Shown piece after piece: positions 34,267 to 41,722 of a stretch of 44,263 bases of DNA. The stretch is from positions 1-44,263 of the forward strand of contig JALHOU010000014.1 of NCBI GenBank assembly GCA_022842825.1, read 5' to 3'. The notes under the pieces are model-generated. The model saw only the letters and a list, made by a program, of their open reading frames with translations, ran no database searches and was not told the DNA's origin. The stretch comes from Rubrivivax sp. (GTDB lineage: Bacteria > Pseudomonadota > Gammaproteobacteria > Burkholderiales > Burkholderiaceae_C). The first letter of the stretch is position 1, and each line of letters opens with the position of its first letter. A program made the position numbers and the translations under genes.

Positions 34267-34773
34267 TCAGAGAGGTGGGCGCCCCGACAGGCGATTGAGC
34301 AGGCGGGTGCAGGTCTGCATCGCGAGGAACTGGCTCCCTGCACGATCGGCCGCCTGGGACACGGACTTGCTGACCTCCCGCATCTGCCGCCCACACCGCA
34401 GGATCGTGCGCTCGAGGTCGCCGAGCGCGCGGAGGAAGTGCGCCGCCGAGCGCTGCTCTTCGGCTTCGCCGCGCCCGCGATGTTCGGCCGCCAGCGCCTG
34501 CGCAAGCGAGGCCGTCAGGTGCCCCGAGGCCATCCGCACGGCGGTCAACGCGTTCGCGTTCAGCGCGGACATGAGGGTCTGCTGCCGATCAATCGTCGTG
34601 GCCAGCGCGCGCAGCCCATCGTGACCCAGGTCGCCAGTCTTCGCGAGATGGTCCTGGATGAGGCGGTCGCTCTCCTCGATGACGCGGTTGGCCGTGACGG
34701 TGAGGCTCACCGCTTCACGCGCGACGATGGCCGCGATCGACAGCGCCAGACCGAGATCGACTTGGATGCTCAT
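34267..34773 (-). CDS. Hypothetical helical protein
   Basis: I do not recognise this 168-residue protein. From MSIQVDLGLALSIAAIVARE it appears wholly alpha-helical, with a mildly hydrophobic N-terminal 20 residues and repeated heptad-like stretches (ESDRLIQDHLAKTG, ATTIDRQQTLMSALNANALT, AAHFLRALGDLERTI, REVSKSVSQAADRAGSQFLA) that suggest a coiled coil. Codon usage is strongly G/C-ending in this frame, which supports real coding. There is no good ribosome site at 34773, so the start is uncertain. It overlaps a plus-strand frame I judge to be its shadow. The pattern is loosely like signalling helices of chemoreceptors, but no named domain can be claimed. Confidence 0.6.
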   Translation of the reverse strand: MSIQVDLGLALSIAAIVAREAVSLTVTANRVIEESDRLIQDHLAKTGDLGHDGLRALATTIDRQQTLMSALNANALTAVRMASGHLTASLAQALAAEHRGRGEAEEQRSAAHFLRALGDLERTILRCGRQMREVSKSVSQAADRAGSQFLAMQTCTRLLNRLSGRPPL

Positions 34774-35300
34774 GGAAGGAAGCGCGCGCCGGTCGCGGCG
34801 AAGCTGGCCGCGCAGCCGTGGGCGAGGGGCAGAGTCCGGGCAGCAACAAGCAAGCGCCTGGCAAGGCCGAACACGGGGGACACAGTGGTCATGTGTGGCA
34901 TTTCTGATGCTTTGGTCGTGCCTTTGGCGGCTGCCGCCGGCGCGAGGCTGCATGCACGGCGGCCAGACGCAGGAGTGCTCGCGCCAGTCTCGTACCGCCG
35001 GCAGTATCGGCAACCCTTGCCTCGTCATTCGGCGAAACAGGGGTCATAAATGACGACAGATCGTTGACCGCGTGCGCCCGCTGTGGCCGCCGTCACCGCT
35101 GGCGCGCGCGCAACGCGAGTGCGCAACGGGCGGCCCTCGGAGAGCAGTTGGCGGGCCGAGTCGGCTGCACGGTGGTCGCACAGGCGCGGCGGCGAATCCG
35201 CCGGGCCGCAAGCAGCAACAGCTCAGGCGTGATGCCTGAGCCCGTTGAGTTGATTCGTGGGCCGTGCTTGAGCCGTGCTCGGCCTGTCGGCCCGTGGCGC
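34774..35300. other. Gene-free spacer with hairpins
   Basis: I see no convincing gene in these 527 bp. At the right end, GCTCAGGC/GCCTGAGC (35221-35241) is a perfect eight-base stem with a five-base loop, 60 bp downstream of the secreted-protein gene on the minus strand. It may end that transcript, though no T run follows. Confidence 0.5.
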
Positions 35301-35726
35301 TCAGCGCACGAGGCGATAGAGCAGGGTCGTCGTTCGGCCCTCGGTGCGCAGTTCGTACTTGTTCTCGCCGACCTTGACGACGTCGAGACAGCGGTCGACC
35401 TTCGTGCCATCGGGATAGTCGAACTTCGAGCAGAACTGGTTGCCCGACACCTTGCCTTCACCCGTCACCGAGAACGGCGCCATGTTGACGCACTGGATGC
35501 TCTGGGTGCGCGCCTTCCCCGCACCTCGGGCGAGAAAGTAGCAGCCATTGGCGAGGTTGATCCCGCCGACCGCAAATCCGTCCGCTTCCAGCCACGCCTG
35601 GATCTCGTTGCCGGGCACCTGCCCGGGGGCCAGCGCCGGCGCCTGAGCCCAGACCATGCCCGAGGCCACGCACAACCACCCTGCCGACACGACGACGAGC
35701 CGCGCCACTCGAGTTCCGATCTTCAT
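35301..35726 (-). CDS. Secreted hypothetical protein, 141 residues
   Basis: The start at 35726 is set by GGAGG eight bases upstream; the 52-residue in-frame extension to 35882 comes from the duplicated cassette and is rejected. The signal peptide MKIGTRVARLVVVSAGWLCV with cleavage near VWA/Q implies export. The mature part contains NEIQAWLEADGFAVGGINLA, NGCYFLARGAGKARTQSIQC, SGNQFCSKFDYPDGTKVDRC and ends TTTLLYRLVR. The four Cys suggest two disulfides. I cannot name the family. The palindrome-containing block at 35818-35854, shared with the region upstream of the 46-residue peptide gene, lies about 92 bp before the start. Confidence 0.78.
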   Translation of the reverse strand: MKIGTRVARLVVVSAGWLCVASGMVWAQAPALAPGQVPGNEIQAWLEADGFAVGGINLANGCYFLARGAGKARTQSIQCVNMAPFSVTGEGKVSGNQFCSKFDYPDGTKVDRCLDVVKVGENKYELRTEGRTTTLLYRLVR

Positions 35727-35817
35727 CGACGTCCTCCGAGAGTCTCTGCACCTGGCAATCATGCTAGGCAGGCTTGCGTGGCATCGATTGAGCGCACTCA
35801 ACGGGAGCCCCCGCTCA

Positions 35818-35910
35818 CGACGGCGCTTCGGCCCACCGTGATCGCGGCAGGCGCTGGCCGATGCCACGACCGTGTCGGCCACCGGAGGAAGCCCTTAGGA
35901 GGCGAGCGCC
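35818..35910. repeat. Composite copy of the 46-residue-peptide cassette (3' part plus operator)
   Basis: Positions 35856-35910 match 39374-39428 at 51 of 55 bases, covering the 3' half of the small-peptide gene. Positions 35818-35854 match 39581-39617 at 33 of 37, covering its upstream palindrome. On the minus strand the gene part comes first and the operator part follows, as expected at a junction of tandem copies. The block begins inside the last codons of the hydrolase gene (35895-38051) and ends upstream of the 141-residue secreted protein. All four operator differences are C/T transitions. Confidence 0.8.
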
Positions 35911-38051
35911 GCGCGGTTCAGCGTCCGCACCACGTACTCCATGAACGCGGGCGTGAAGATCGTGCCGTGGTCGGGCACGATGCGCGCGTCCACTTCGATC
36001 ACCTTCGACAGGCTGTCCGGGCAGCGGCCCGCCTGCGTGCCGACACGCTCGAGCTGCATGCGGTACCAGGCGTCTCCCGCCCTGGGCGTGCCGCTCGCCG
36101 GCTGGCGGAACACGGTCACGGGGTTGTCCCGGTACAGCTCGCCGGAGCCCGCTGGCACGCGCTGGAAGCCGCGCAAGATGCTCTGCTCGCCGTCGGGCCG
36201 CGGCGGCTCGCCCTGCAAGGGCGTGAGGCGCAGCCGGTGCGTCACGAACTCGCCGAAGTTGGCCGCGGTGTAGATGTACTCCGGGAACGGTGCCGCCTTC
36301 GGCGCGCCGCGGTCGAAGGTGACGGTCTGGCCGGCCGGGTAGATCTCGCGCGTCACGCGGTCGGCCTTCGACGAGAAGGAGAGCAGCCGCACGCCGATGG
36401 GTCGACACTGCACCTCCTGTTCGTGGATGTCGCGGTACAGGTCGGCCGAGAAGGCCGGGTTGACGAGCAGCACGAGATCGGGGTGCGGAGCCGCCCGCAC
36501 CGCGGCCGAGGCCGGCGGCGCCTGCATCAGCCCATCGCGCACGGCATGGAACACGGCCCGCGCGCCCATGCTGTGACCGGTGACGATGAGGACACTGCGT
36601 CGGTCGGCCCGCGCGTCGCCCGCGCGCGCCGCCACCCGTTGCGCCAGGCCCGGGATCAGTCGCCGAAGCACCGAACCCTCGGCCCCCAGCCGGTCGGCCA
36701 CGTGCAGCCGGTTCCAGAACGTGGTGCCGTTGGCGAGATCGAGGCCGTACGGGTTGCCGGGCCAGCCCACATACGCACCGAGCACCTTGCGCGCCGGGCG
36801 GCCGGAGGAGCGCGCGGCCTGCGTCTCCATCATCTCCACTGAAGTCATCAACCGCGCGAAGTCGCAGACGTAGCTGTCGCCGCGTGCCGCCGAGTGCTGC
36901 CAGCCGTGCACGAACACGGAGACGATGGCGCCCGGGCCGGCGTTGGCTTCATCCAGCGTCCGCAGAATCGCCTGCAGCTGTGCCGGGTCGACGGCTTCGC
37001 CGCTGTCGGCGGCTTCCACGAAATGCAGCGCCGTCGTGGGCGCCGGCCCCTGGCACTCATCGGCGCCGATCGCGTTCGGGCCGGGCGGGCGAGGACGCGC
37101 CGCCTGCCGCTCGACGGGCCGGTCGTTGACGAAGACACGGCCGGTTTCGTGGTCGAGGTTCCATCGCAGGCTCAAGGGGCGGGCCGGCGTCACAGACCCC
37201 TTGATCTCTTCGGGCAGCCACTTCAGCACGCTGCCCTCGGCCGCGAGCGTGAGCGTGAGTTCAGGCGAGGCGGGCGGCAGGCCCTGGCCCGGAGCGCTGG
37301 CGAAGCGCAGCGTGGCGCGGCCGTCCGGCAACGTGACTTGCACGTCCTGCGCCGTGCTCATCAGCGCGAGGCCGCGGCGCAGCCAACCGCCTGCGCCCTG
37401 TTCCCGCGCTGCCTGCGCCGCCGGCGTCGACAAGAGCTTGCCAGCCTCTTCGAAAGGGAGACCCCAGCGCAGATCCAGCGCCAGGCGCTTCACGGCGGGC
37501 AGGCCGCCCGAGCCATCGCCCTGCGCCTCGCGCCACAAGGCCGCGCATGTCGCCTGCGCATCGGCTGCCACTTCGGCCTGTAGCTTCACGGCGAGATCCT
37601 TGCCCCAGTGCAAGGTGGCCGGGTCGAGCCGGGCGGCCACGTCGCGCCCTTGGCAGCTCAGCTGCGCATGCAGCAACCGGCCGCGCACGGCTTGCCTGAA
37701 CACGTCGACGCAGGCGCCCTGGCTCTTGAAGTGCTTGCCCAGGTCCAGCGGGCCGAGCTCGATGCGTGCACCGAACGCCGCCTGCCACTGCGCGTCGCAG
37801 TCGTTGCGAACGAGCGCGGTGCGGGCCTGCACCTTCAGCGGCTGGCCCAGCAGCCCCGGCGGCAGCACGGCCGGGTCGATGCGGGCCTCGATCGCCAGCC
37901 AGCCGGCGCCCGGGGCGCAAGTGACCCCGGGTGCCGAGCACAGGCTCTCGTGCACCTTGCGGTGGTTGACGGCCTGCAGCCCGGCCAGCGCCGCCAGGGC
38001 GACGACCAGCACAGCCCCAGAAACGATCAGTGGAGTGCGGATGGATGGCAT
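35895..38051 (-). CDS. Membrane-anchored alpha/beta-hydrolase with large N-terminal domain
   Basis: This 718-residue protein starts at 38051, with AAGGAG upstream. A single membrane helix lies at about residues 8-27 (LIVSGAVLVVALAALAGLQA), so the body is probably periplasmic. Residues 50-300 form a beta-rich region of unknown family with paired Cys and ARIDPAVLPPGLLGQPLKVQ. From about 370 an alpha/beta-hydrolase domain begins: VSVFVHGWQHSA (oxyanion loop), YVGWPGNPYG, then the nucleophile elbow VTGHSMGARAVF with Ser494, and LLSFSSKADRVTRE near a likely acid. A candidate His is in VPDHGTIFTPAF near the C-terminus. It could be a lipase, esterase or acyl-modifying enzyme. Its last codons are built from the duplicated peptide cassette, so the C-terminus may have been altered. 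Confidence 0.8.
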   Translation of the reverse strand: MPSIRTPLIVSGAVLVVALAALAGLQAVNHRKVHESLCSAPGVTCAPGAGWLAIEARIDPAVLPPGLLGQPLKVQARTALVRNDCDAQWQAAFGARIELGPLDLGKHFKSQGACVDVFRQAVRGRLLHAQLSCQGRDVAARLDPATLHWGKDLAVKLQAEVAADAQATCAALWREAQGDGSGGLPAVKRLALDLRWGLPFEEAGKLLSTPAAQAAREQGAGGWLRRGLALMSTAQDVQVTLPDGRATLRFASAPGQGLPPASPELTLTLAAEGSVLKWLPEEIKGSVTPARPLSLRWNLDHETGRVFVNDRPVERQAARPRPPGPNAIGADECQGPAPTTALHFVEAADSGEAVDPAQLQAILRTLDEANAGPGAIVSVFVHGWQHSAARGDSYVCDFARLMTSVEMMETQAARSSGRPARKVLGAYVGWPGNPYGLDLANGTTFWNRLHVADRLGAEGSVLRRLIPGLAQRVAARAGDARADRRSVLIVTGHSMGARAVFHAVRDGLMQAPPASAAVRAAPHPDLVLLVNPAFSADLYRDIHEQEVQCRPIGVRLLSFSSKADRVTREIYPAGQTVTFDRGAPKAAPFPEYIYTAANFGEFVTHRLRLTPLQGEPPRPDGEQSILRGFQRVPAGSGELYRDNPVTVFRQPASGTPRAGDAWYRMQLERVGTQAGRCPDSLSKVIEVDARIVPDHGTIFTPAFMEYVVRTLNRAALAS

Positions 38052-38089
38052 CGTGGTCTTCGCTCCTTGTACCTCCGCCCCGTGCCCGC

Positions 38090-38389
38090 TTACAGCGTGC
38101 GCCAGATCTCGTCGTGAATCGTGCCGGCGATGAAGTTCTCGCTGCCCTTGGCGGCCAGTTCCTTGTAGCGCGAGTCGCTGGTGATGGCCGTCCACTTGGC
38201 TTCGAACACGGCGAGATTCTCGTAGCGGGCGGCCCAGCCGATGCGGTTGGGATTGCCGGCCACCGGCATCGCGATCGACAGATCGACGCCGTGCTTGTCC
38301 TTGATGTAGGCGGCGATCTGCTGGGCGAAAGCGACGGCGCTGCCGACCTTGCCGGGGGCGATGGCGGCGTTGCGATAGAAGGCGATCAT
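38090..38389 (-). CDS. NIPSNAP-like small dimeric alpha/beta-barrel protein
   Basis: This 99-residue protein, MIAFYRNAAIAPGKVGSAVA, alternates short strands and helices: AFAQQIAAYIKDKHGVDLSI, GNPNRIGWAARYENLAVFEA, KWTAITSDSRYKELAAKG. It resembles the dimeric alpha/beta-barrel (NIPSNAP/Dabb) fold found in small monooxygenases and stress proteins. It has no signal peptide and is presumably cytoplasmic. It sits 38 bp upstream of the hydrolase gene, same strand, probably one transcript. No catalytic function can be assigned. Confidence 0.75.
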   Translation of the reverse strand: MIAFYRNAAIAPGKVGSAVAFAQQIAAYIKDKHGVDLSIAMPVAGNPNRIGWAARYENLAVFEAKWTAITSDSRYKELAAKGSENFIAGTIHDEIWRTL

Positions 38390-38521
38390 GGTTCAGTTCC
38401 TTTCGGGGTGGTCGCCGGAGTGGCACAAGCAGCGCTTGCTGCAGGCCGACGTCGCCTCCGGTCGGCACGACGTCGATGCATGAATCGGGTGTTCCCGTAC
38501 CGGTCAGGTGCCCGGCACAGG

Positions 38522-38548
38522 GCGGCGGCGAAGCTGGCGAGGCGGGTC
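38522..38548. repeat. Fragment of the peptide cassette (signal-peptide part)
   Basis: These 27 bases are identical to 39456-39482, which encode TRLASFAAA of the 46-residue peptide. The match fades on both sides. The piece lies in the 169-bp gap after the DUF2917 stop and looks like a broken third copy. I do not support the 78-residue frame that runs through it. Confidence 0.75.
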
Positions 38549-38558
38549 CTGGTCGCAG

Positions 38559-38903
38559 TCAGGCGAGCCGGACCACACTGGGCGAGAGCGCGTGAATCGA
38601 CAGCGGCGAGCGCTTGGCGCACAGGTGCGATTCGCCAGGCTCAAGCACGATGTCCAGCGGCTCGCCGTCGAAGCACAGCCAGAGCGCGCCGCTCTCGCAG
38701 GTCACGCGGCGGCCGAAAGGCTTGGCGACCCAGGTCGTGGCGCCCTGGTTCAGCGACACGGTCGATTCGATCGGCGGTGCGTTGCGCCCCGGCCCGATGG
38801 CCCGGCGCACGAGCGCTCGTGCCCAGGCGCGCGGCGCGGTCCACAGATCTTGAGGCGGCGCGATGAAGGGGGCTTGGGCTTGGGCTTGGCTGGCGGTGTT
38901 CAC
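38559..38903 (-). CDS. DUF2917 domain protein
   Basis: This 114-residue protein contains STVSLNQGATTWVAKPFGRR, VTCESGALWLCFDGEPLDIV and LEPGESHLCAKRSPLSIHAL, matching the short beta-sandwich-like DUF2917 family found in beta- and gammaproteobacteria. No function is known. The N-terminal 40 residues, rich in Ala, Gln and Arg, are outside the domain. It is on the minus strand between two orphan small genes; the 114 bp upstream (38904-39017) show no clear promoter. Confidence 0.8.
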   Translation of the reverse strand: MNTASQAQAQAPFIAPPQDLWTAPRAWARALVRRAIGPGRNAPPIESTVSLNQGATTWVAKPFGRRVTCESGALWLCFDGEPLDIVLEPGESHLCAKRSPLSIHALSPSVVRLA

Positions 38904-39017
38904 GATGTGTTCCTAGGTGCGGCGCATGGGCCGCGGTCGAATGCAGTGACGTGGTGGGTCTGATGGGCTTCGGCGTCTGCTGGGCAAAGCCGATCAGGTG
39001 GACCTGGGCGTCGAGGC

Positions 39018-39299
39018 CTAGTGCACCGAGCCCTCGTACAGGGCCCGGACGATCATCCGCTCGCGGCTGGCCGCGTAGTAGCTCTCGCCGGCGTCGACGA
39101 ATGAGCCCTGCGTGTCGCTTCCGTGCGCGGACCAGAGGTTTCGGCCAAGCCAGCACCGCGCGCGGCCGGCCGGGTGGGCATCGGCGGTCGACTCACCCTG
39201 AGCAGACACCTGTTCAGTACGGCTGGCCGAGGGAAGCGGCGCGAGAAAGGCCGGGCTCAGGGCACGCAGCCACTGGCGAAGGATGCGGATAGGCGACAT
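39018..39299 (-). CDS. Small hypothetical protein, 93 residues
   Basis: The start at 39299 follows AAGGAA. The sequence begins MSPIRILRQWLRALSPAFLA and ends SYYAASRERMIVRALYEGSV-H, with a basic, low-complexity middle. The N-terminus could form an amphipathic helix; the final 25 residues look like a short helix. I do not recognise the family. It follows the 46-residue peptide gene by 59 bp on the same strand. Confidence 0.55.
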   Translation of the reverse strand: MSPIRILRQWLRALSPAFLAPLPSASRTEQVSAQGESTADAHPAGRARCWLGRNLWSAHGSDTQGSFVDAGESYYAASRERMIVRALYEGSVH

Positions 39300-39358
39300 G
39301 GTGGGTTCCTTGTGTTGCGGTTCGAGATGCAGGTGGCGGGCCCGGGGTGGCACCAGGC

Positions 39359-39499
39359 TCAACGGCACAGGCAGGCCGATGCCATGACCGTGTCGGCCAC
39401 CGGCGGCAGCCCGTAGGAGGCGAGCGCCTGCACCGTGGTGAACGTGATCACCAGAGCGGCGGCGAAGCTGGCGAGGCGGGTCGTGATCGAGGTCTTCAT
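39359..39499 (-). CDS. 46-residue exported peptide
   Basis: Translation on the minus strand from the ATG at 39499 gives MKTSITTRLASFAAALVITF, then TTVQALASYGLPPVADTVMA and SACLCR. A basic N-terminus plus hydrophobic run gives a plausible signal peptide with cleavage after ALA, leaving about 20 residues with a C-terminal Cys pair. AGGAAG lies upstream with suitable spacing. The gene is too short for usual gene finding. Partial copies occur at 35856-35910 and 38522-38548. Coding is supported by the start, ribosome site, signal-like sequence and recurrence. Confidence 0.65.
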   Translation of the reverse strand: MKTSITTRLASFAAALVITFTTVQALASYGLPPVADTVMASACLCR

Positions 39500-39593
39500 G
39501 GCGGGCTTCCTTTGTGCGTGCAGACCGTTGGGCCTGCGATGGATGCACTGTAGGAAGCGGGGCCATTTGGCGCGATACCGCGACGGCGTTTTG

Positions 39594-39615
39594 GCCTACC
39601 GTGATCGCGGTAGGC
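39594..39615. promoter_or_regulatory. Palindromic operator upstream of the 46-residue peptide gene
   Basis: GCCTACCG and CGGTAGGC form perfect eight-base arms around TGATCG; 20 of 22 positions are symmetric. It lies 95-117 bp before the peptide start. A related copy (35831-35852) lies a similar distance before the 141-residue secreted-protein gene. This suggests binding by a dimeric regulator, though the regulator is unknown. Confidence 0.6.
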
Positions 39616-39619
39616 GCCC

Positions 39620-39659
39620 GCAGACCGGGCCGGTCTGCCGAGGAGGGCGTACCGCCCTC
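39620..39659 (-). terminator. Two hairpins downstream of the second TRAP operon
   Basis: GCAGACC/GGTCTGC (39620-39638, five-base loop) and GAGGGCG/CGCCCTC (39643-39659, three-base loop) each have perfect seven-base stems. They lie 140-180 bp after the dctM stop on the minus strand, upstream of the peptide gene, and may end the TRAP transcript. No T run follows. Confidence 0.5.
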
Positions 39660-39800
39660 AAATGCTCAGACCAGGGGCGCGTTCAGCTCGGGTCGTGTGG
39701 ACAGCGGTCGAGTACCCGCACGACGGCTTCCCCTTCGAAGCCAGGTGCCCGGAGATGGGTGGTTGCGCACCCTTGGCGCCCAAGTCGCCTGCCTTGCGCC

Positions 39801-41087
39801 TCACCGAACCAACCCCACCGCAATCCACGGCTGCCAGATCACCAGCGCCAGGCAGCCGAGCATCAAGCCGATGAAGGGCAGCGCTGCACGGCACAGCGTG
39901 CCGAAGGGCTGCTTGAAGGCCGTCATCGCCACGATCAGGTTCAAGCCCACAGGCGGCGTGAGGTAGCCGATCTCCAGGTTCAGGATCATGATGATGCCGA
40001 ACAGCACCTTGTCGTAGCCGTACGCCTCGGCGATGGGCACCAGCAGCGGCGCCAGCACGAGGATGGCCACGTCGACCGTCATCACGCAGCCCACCACCAG
40101 GAGCAACAGGTTGACGAGCACGATGAAGGTGATGGGGCTCTCGATGTAAAGCTGCACCCACTGCACCAGCGCCGTGGGCACGCGGTGCTCGGTGAGCAGC
40201 AGCGACAGGCTCAGCGCACAGGCAATCACCGGGAACAGCGCGCCGCCGAAGCGCGCCGCTTCCAGCACCGTGGCGTACAGGTCGGCAAGCTTCATCTCGC
40301 GGTGCACGAAGAGCTCGATGGCCACCGCGTAAACGAGCGCCACCGCCGCCGCTTCAGTGGTGCTGAAGAAGCCGCTGTAGATACCGCCGAGCAGGATCAC
40401 CGGCAGCAGCAGCGCCCAGATGCCTTCACGCAGTGCAACCCAGAACTCGCTCGCATCGAAGGGCGTGGTCGGCATGTGCCGGTTCTTCCACACCGCGTAG
40501 GCCGTGAACACCAGCGTGAGCAAGATCCCCGGCCCGATGCCGGCCTTGAACAAGTCGACCACCGAGGCCTCGGTGACCAGCGCGTACAGGATCATCGGCA
40601 CCGAAGGCGGGATGATGATGCCCAGCGTGCCGCCCGACATCACTGCGCCCAGCGCAAAGCGCTTCTCGTAGCCCGCCTTCAGCAGCGCGGGCACCATCAC
40701 CGAGCCGACGGCCAGCATGGTGACGATGGACGAGCCGGAGATGGAAGCGTCCAGCGCGCAGCTCAGCACGCAGGCCACCGCCAGCCCGCCGGGGATGCGC
40801 GGGGTCAGCGCCTTCATGATGCGGATGAGCCTGCGCGCCGTGCTGCCGCGCGTCATGACCTGCCCGCACAGCATGAACATCGGGATCGACAGGATCAGCT
40901 CCTTGTCCAGCGCGATCCACAGGTCTTCGGCGATGTACTCCAGCCGGCCCTGGCCCCACAGCAGGTGCACCAGCGCGGCCAGCGCCAGCAGGATCAGCAT
41001 CAGCGGCTGGCGCAGCACCAGCAGCGCGGCCACCAGAACGATGGGCGCGAAGGGGGCCATGGGCGCCCATGCGGCGAGTGCGCTCAT
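39801..41087 (-). CDS. dctM: TRAP transporter large permease (DctM family), second system
   Basis: This 428-residue permease has about a dozen helices. Signatures include SIPMFMLCGQVMTRGSTARR, ISGSSIVTMLAVGSVMVPAL, IPPSVPMILYALVTEASVVD, FFSTTEAAAVALVYAVAIEL and GYLTPPVGLNLIVAMTAFKQ. The gene is the last of a minus-strand operon, beginning 13 bp after dctQ. It diverges clearly in sequence from the DctM at 9.9 kb, so the two systems are not a recent duplication. Confidence 0.94.
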   Translation of the reverse strand: MSALAAWAPMAPFAPIVLVAALLVLRQPLMLILLALAALVHLLWGQGRLEYIAEDLWIALDKELILSIPMFMLCGQVMTRGSTARRLIRIMKALTPRIPGGLAVACVLSCALDASISGSSIVTMLAVGSVMVPALLKAGYEKRFALGAVMSGGTLGIIIPPSVPMILYALVTEASVVDLFKAGIGPGILLTLVFTAYAVWKNRHMPTTPFDASEFWVALREGIWALLLPVILLGGIYSGFFSTTEAAAVALVYAVAIELFVHREMKLADLYATVLEAARFGGALFPVIACALSLSLLLTEHRVPTALVQWVQLYIESPITFIVLVNLLLLVVGCVMTVDVAILVLAPLLVPIAEAYGYDKVLFGIIMILNLEIGYLTPPVGLNLIVAMTAFKQPFGTLCRAALPFIGLMLGCLALVIWQPWIAVGLVR

Positions 41088-41099
41088 GGCACCTGCTCT

Positions 41100-41675
41100 C
41101 TACTGCTCAACCACAGCGCGCCGCGGCCGCAGCGCCGGCCAGCGCGCGTAGCAGAAGTAGCGCACGGCGGCGGATACAAAGCCCAAAGGGATGGCCAGCT
41201 GGAAGGGCCACACAGGCCACTGCAGCATGCTGGCGCGCATGCCCGTGGCGTAAGAGCCCGCCACAAACTGCGCGCCGTACCAGGCGGCAGCCAGCAGCAG
41301 CAGGCCGCTCAGCCCATCGGCCACACGGTCCAAGGTGCCGCCCCACTTCGCCGGCACCACGCCAAAGGCCACCTGCGGCACCAGGTGCGCCGCGCTGGCG
41401 GTGGCAATGCCGATGCCGGCGTAGGTGGCGATGACCAGCGCAAACACCGCCATCTTCTGCGCGCCCACGATGCCTGTGGGGCCGATGTCGATGCCCATCA
41501 GGGTCACCAGCGGGTACAGCAACTCGCGGCCGAACGTATCGCCGATCAGCAGCAAGGCGATGAGCGCAAGGGCGCTCACCGCGATGGCGCATTCGGCGCG
41601 GTGCCAGCCTGCGAGCAAGCGCTGCACGACGGCCGGCGCTGGGTGTGGAGGCGGCGGCGGCAAGGGTGGGGTCAC
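41100..41675 (-). CDS. dctQ: TRAP transporter small membrane subunit (DctQ family), second system
   Basis: This 191-residue protein has four helices: ECAIAVSALALIALLLIGDT, AQKMAVFALVIATYAGIGIA, GLSGLLLLAAAWYGAQFVAG and FQLAIPLGFVSAAVRYFCYA. Its start is a GTG followed by a proline-rich leader (TPPLPPPPPHPAPAVV), an unusual cytoplasmic extension. It lies between dctP and dctM in the same transcript. Confidence 0.88.
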   Translation of the reverse strand: MTPPLPPPPPHPAPAVVQRLLAGWHRAECAIAVSALALIALLLIGDTFGRELLYPLVTLMGIDIGPTGIVGAQKMAVFALVIATYAGIGIATASAAHLVPQVAFGVVPAKWGGTLDRVADGLSGLLLLAAAWYGAQFVAGSYATGMRASMLQWPVWPFQLAIPLGFVSAAVRYFCYARWPALRPRRAVVEQ

Positions 41676-41722
41676 GGCGGCATCAGCGCCACAAGGCCCT
41701 TTTTAGCCCCACCCACGGCCTG

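Noticed and set aside
34114..35049. 311-residue plus-strand frame beginning at the flavoprotein relic
   Set aside because: Only the first 40 residues have a known match; the rest is antisense to the helical protein and low in complexity.
34774..35300. Possible small RNA because of the hairpins
   Set aside because: Only simple stems without a promoter or T run are visible; not enough to call an RNA gene.
35727..35882. 52-residue N-terminal extension of the 141-residue secreted protein
   Set aside because: It derives from the duplicated cassette and would bury the signal peptide; GGAGG marks the start at 35726.
38386..38622. 78-residue minus-strand frame with RLASFAAAL
   Set aside because: It joins the antisense-register end of DUF2917 to a 27-base cassette fragment; no signal peptide or ribosome site supports expression.
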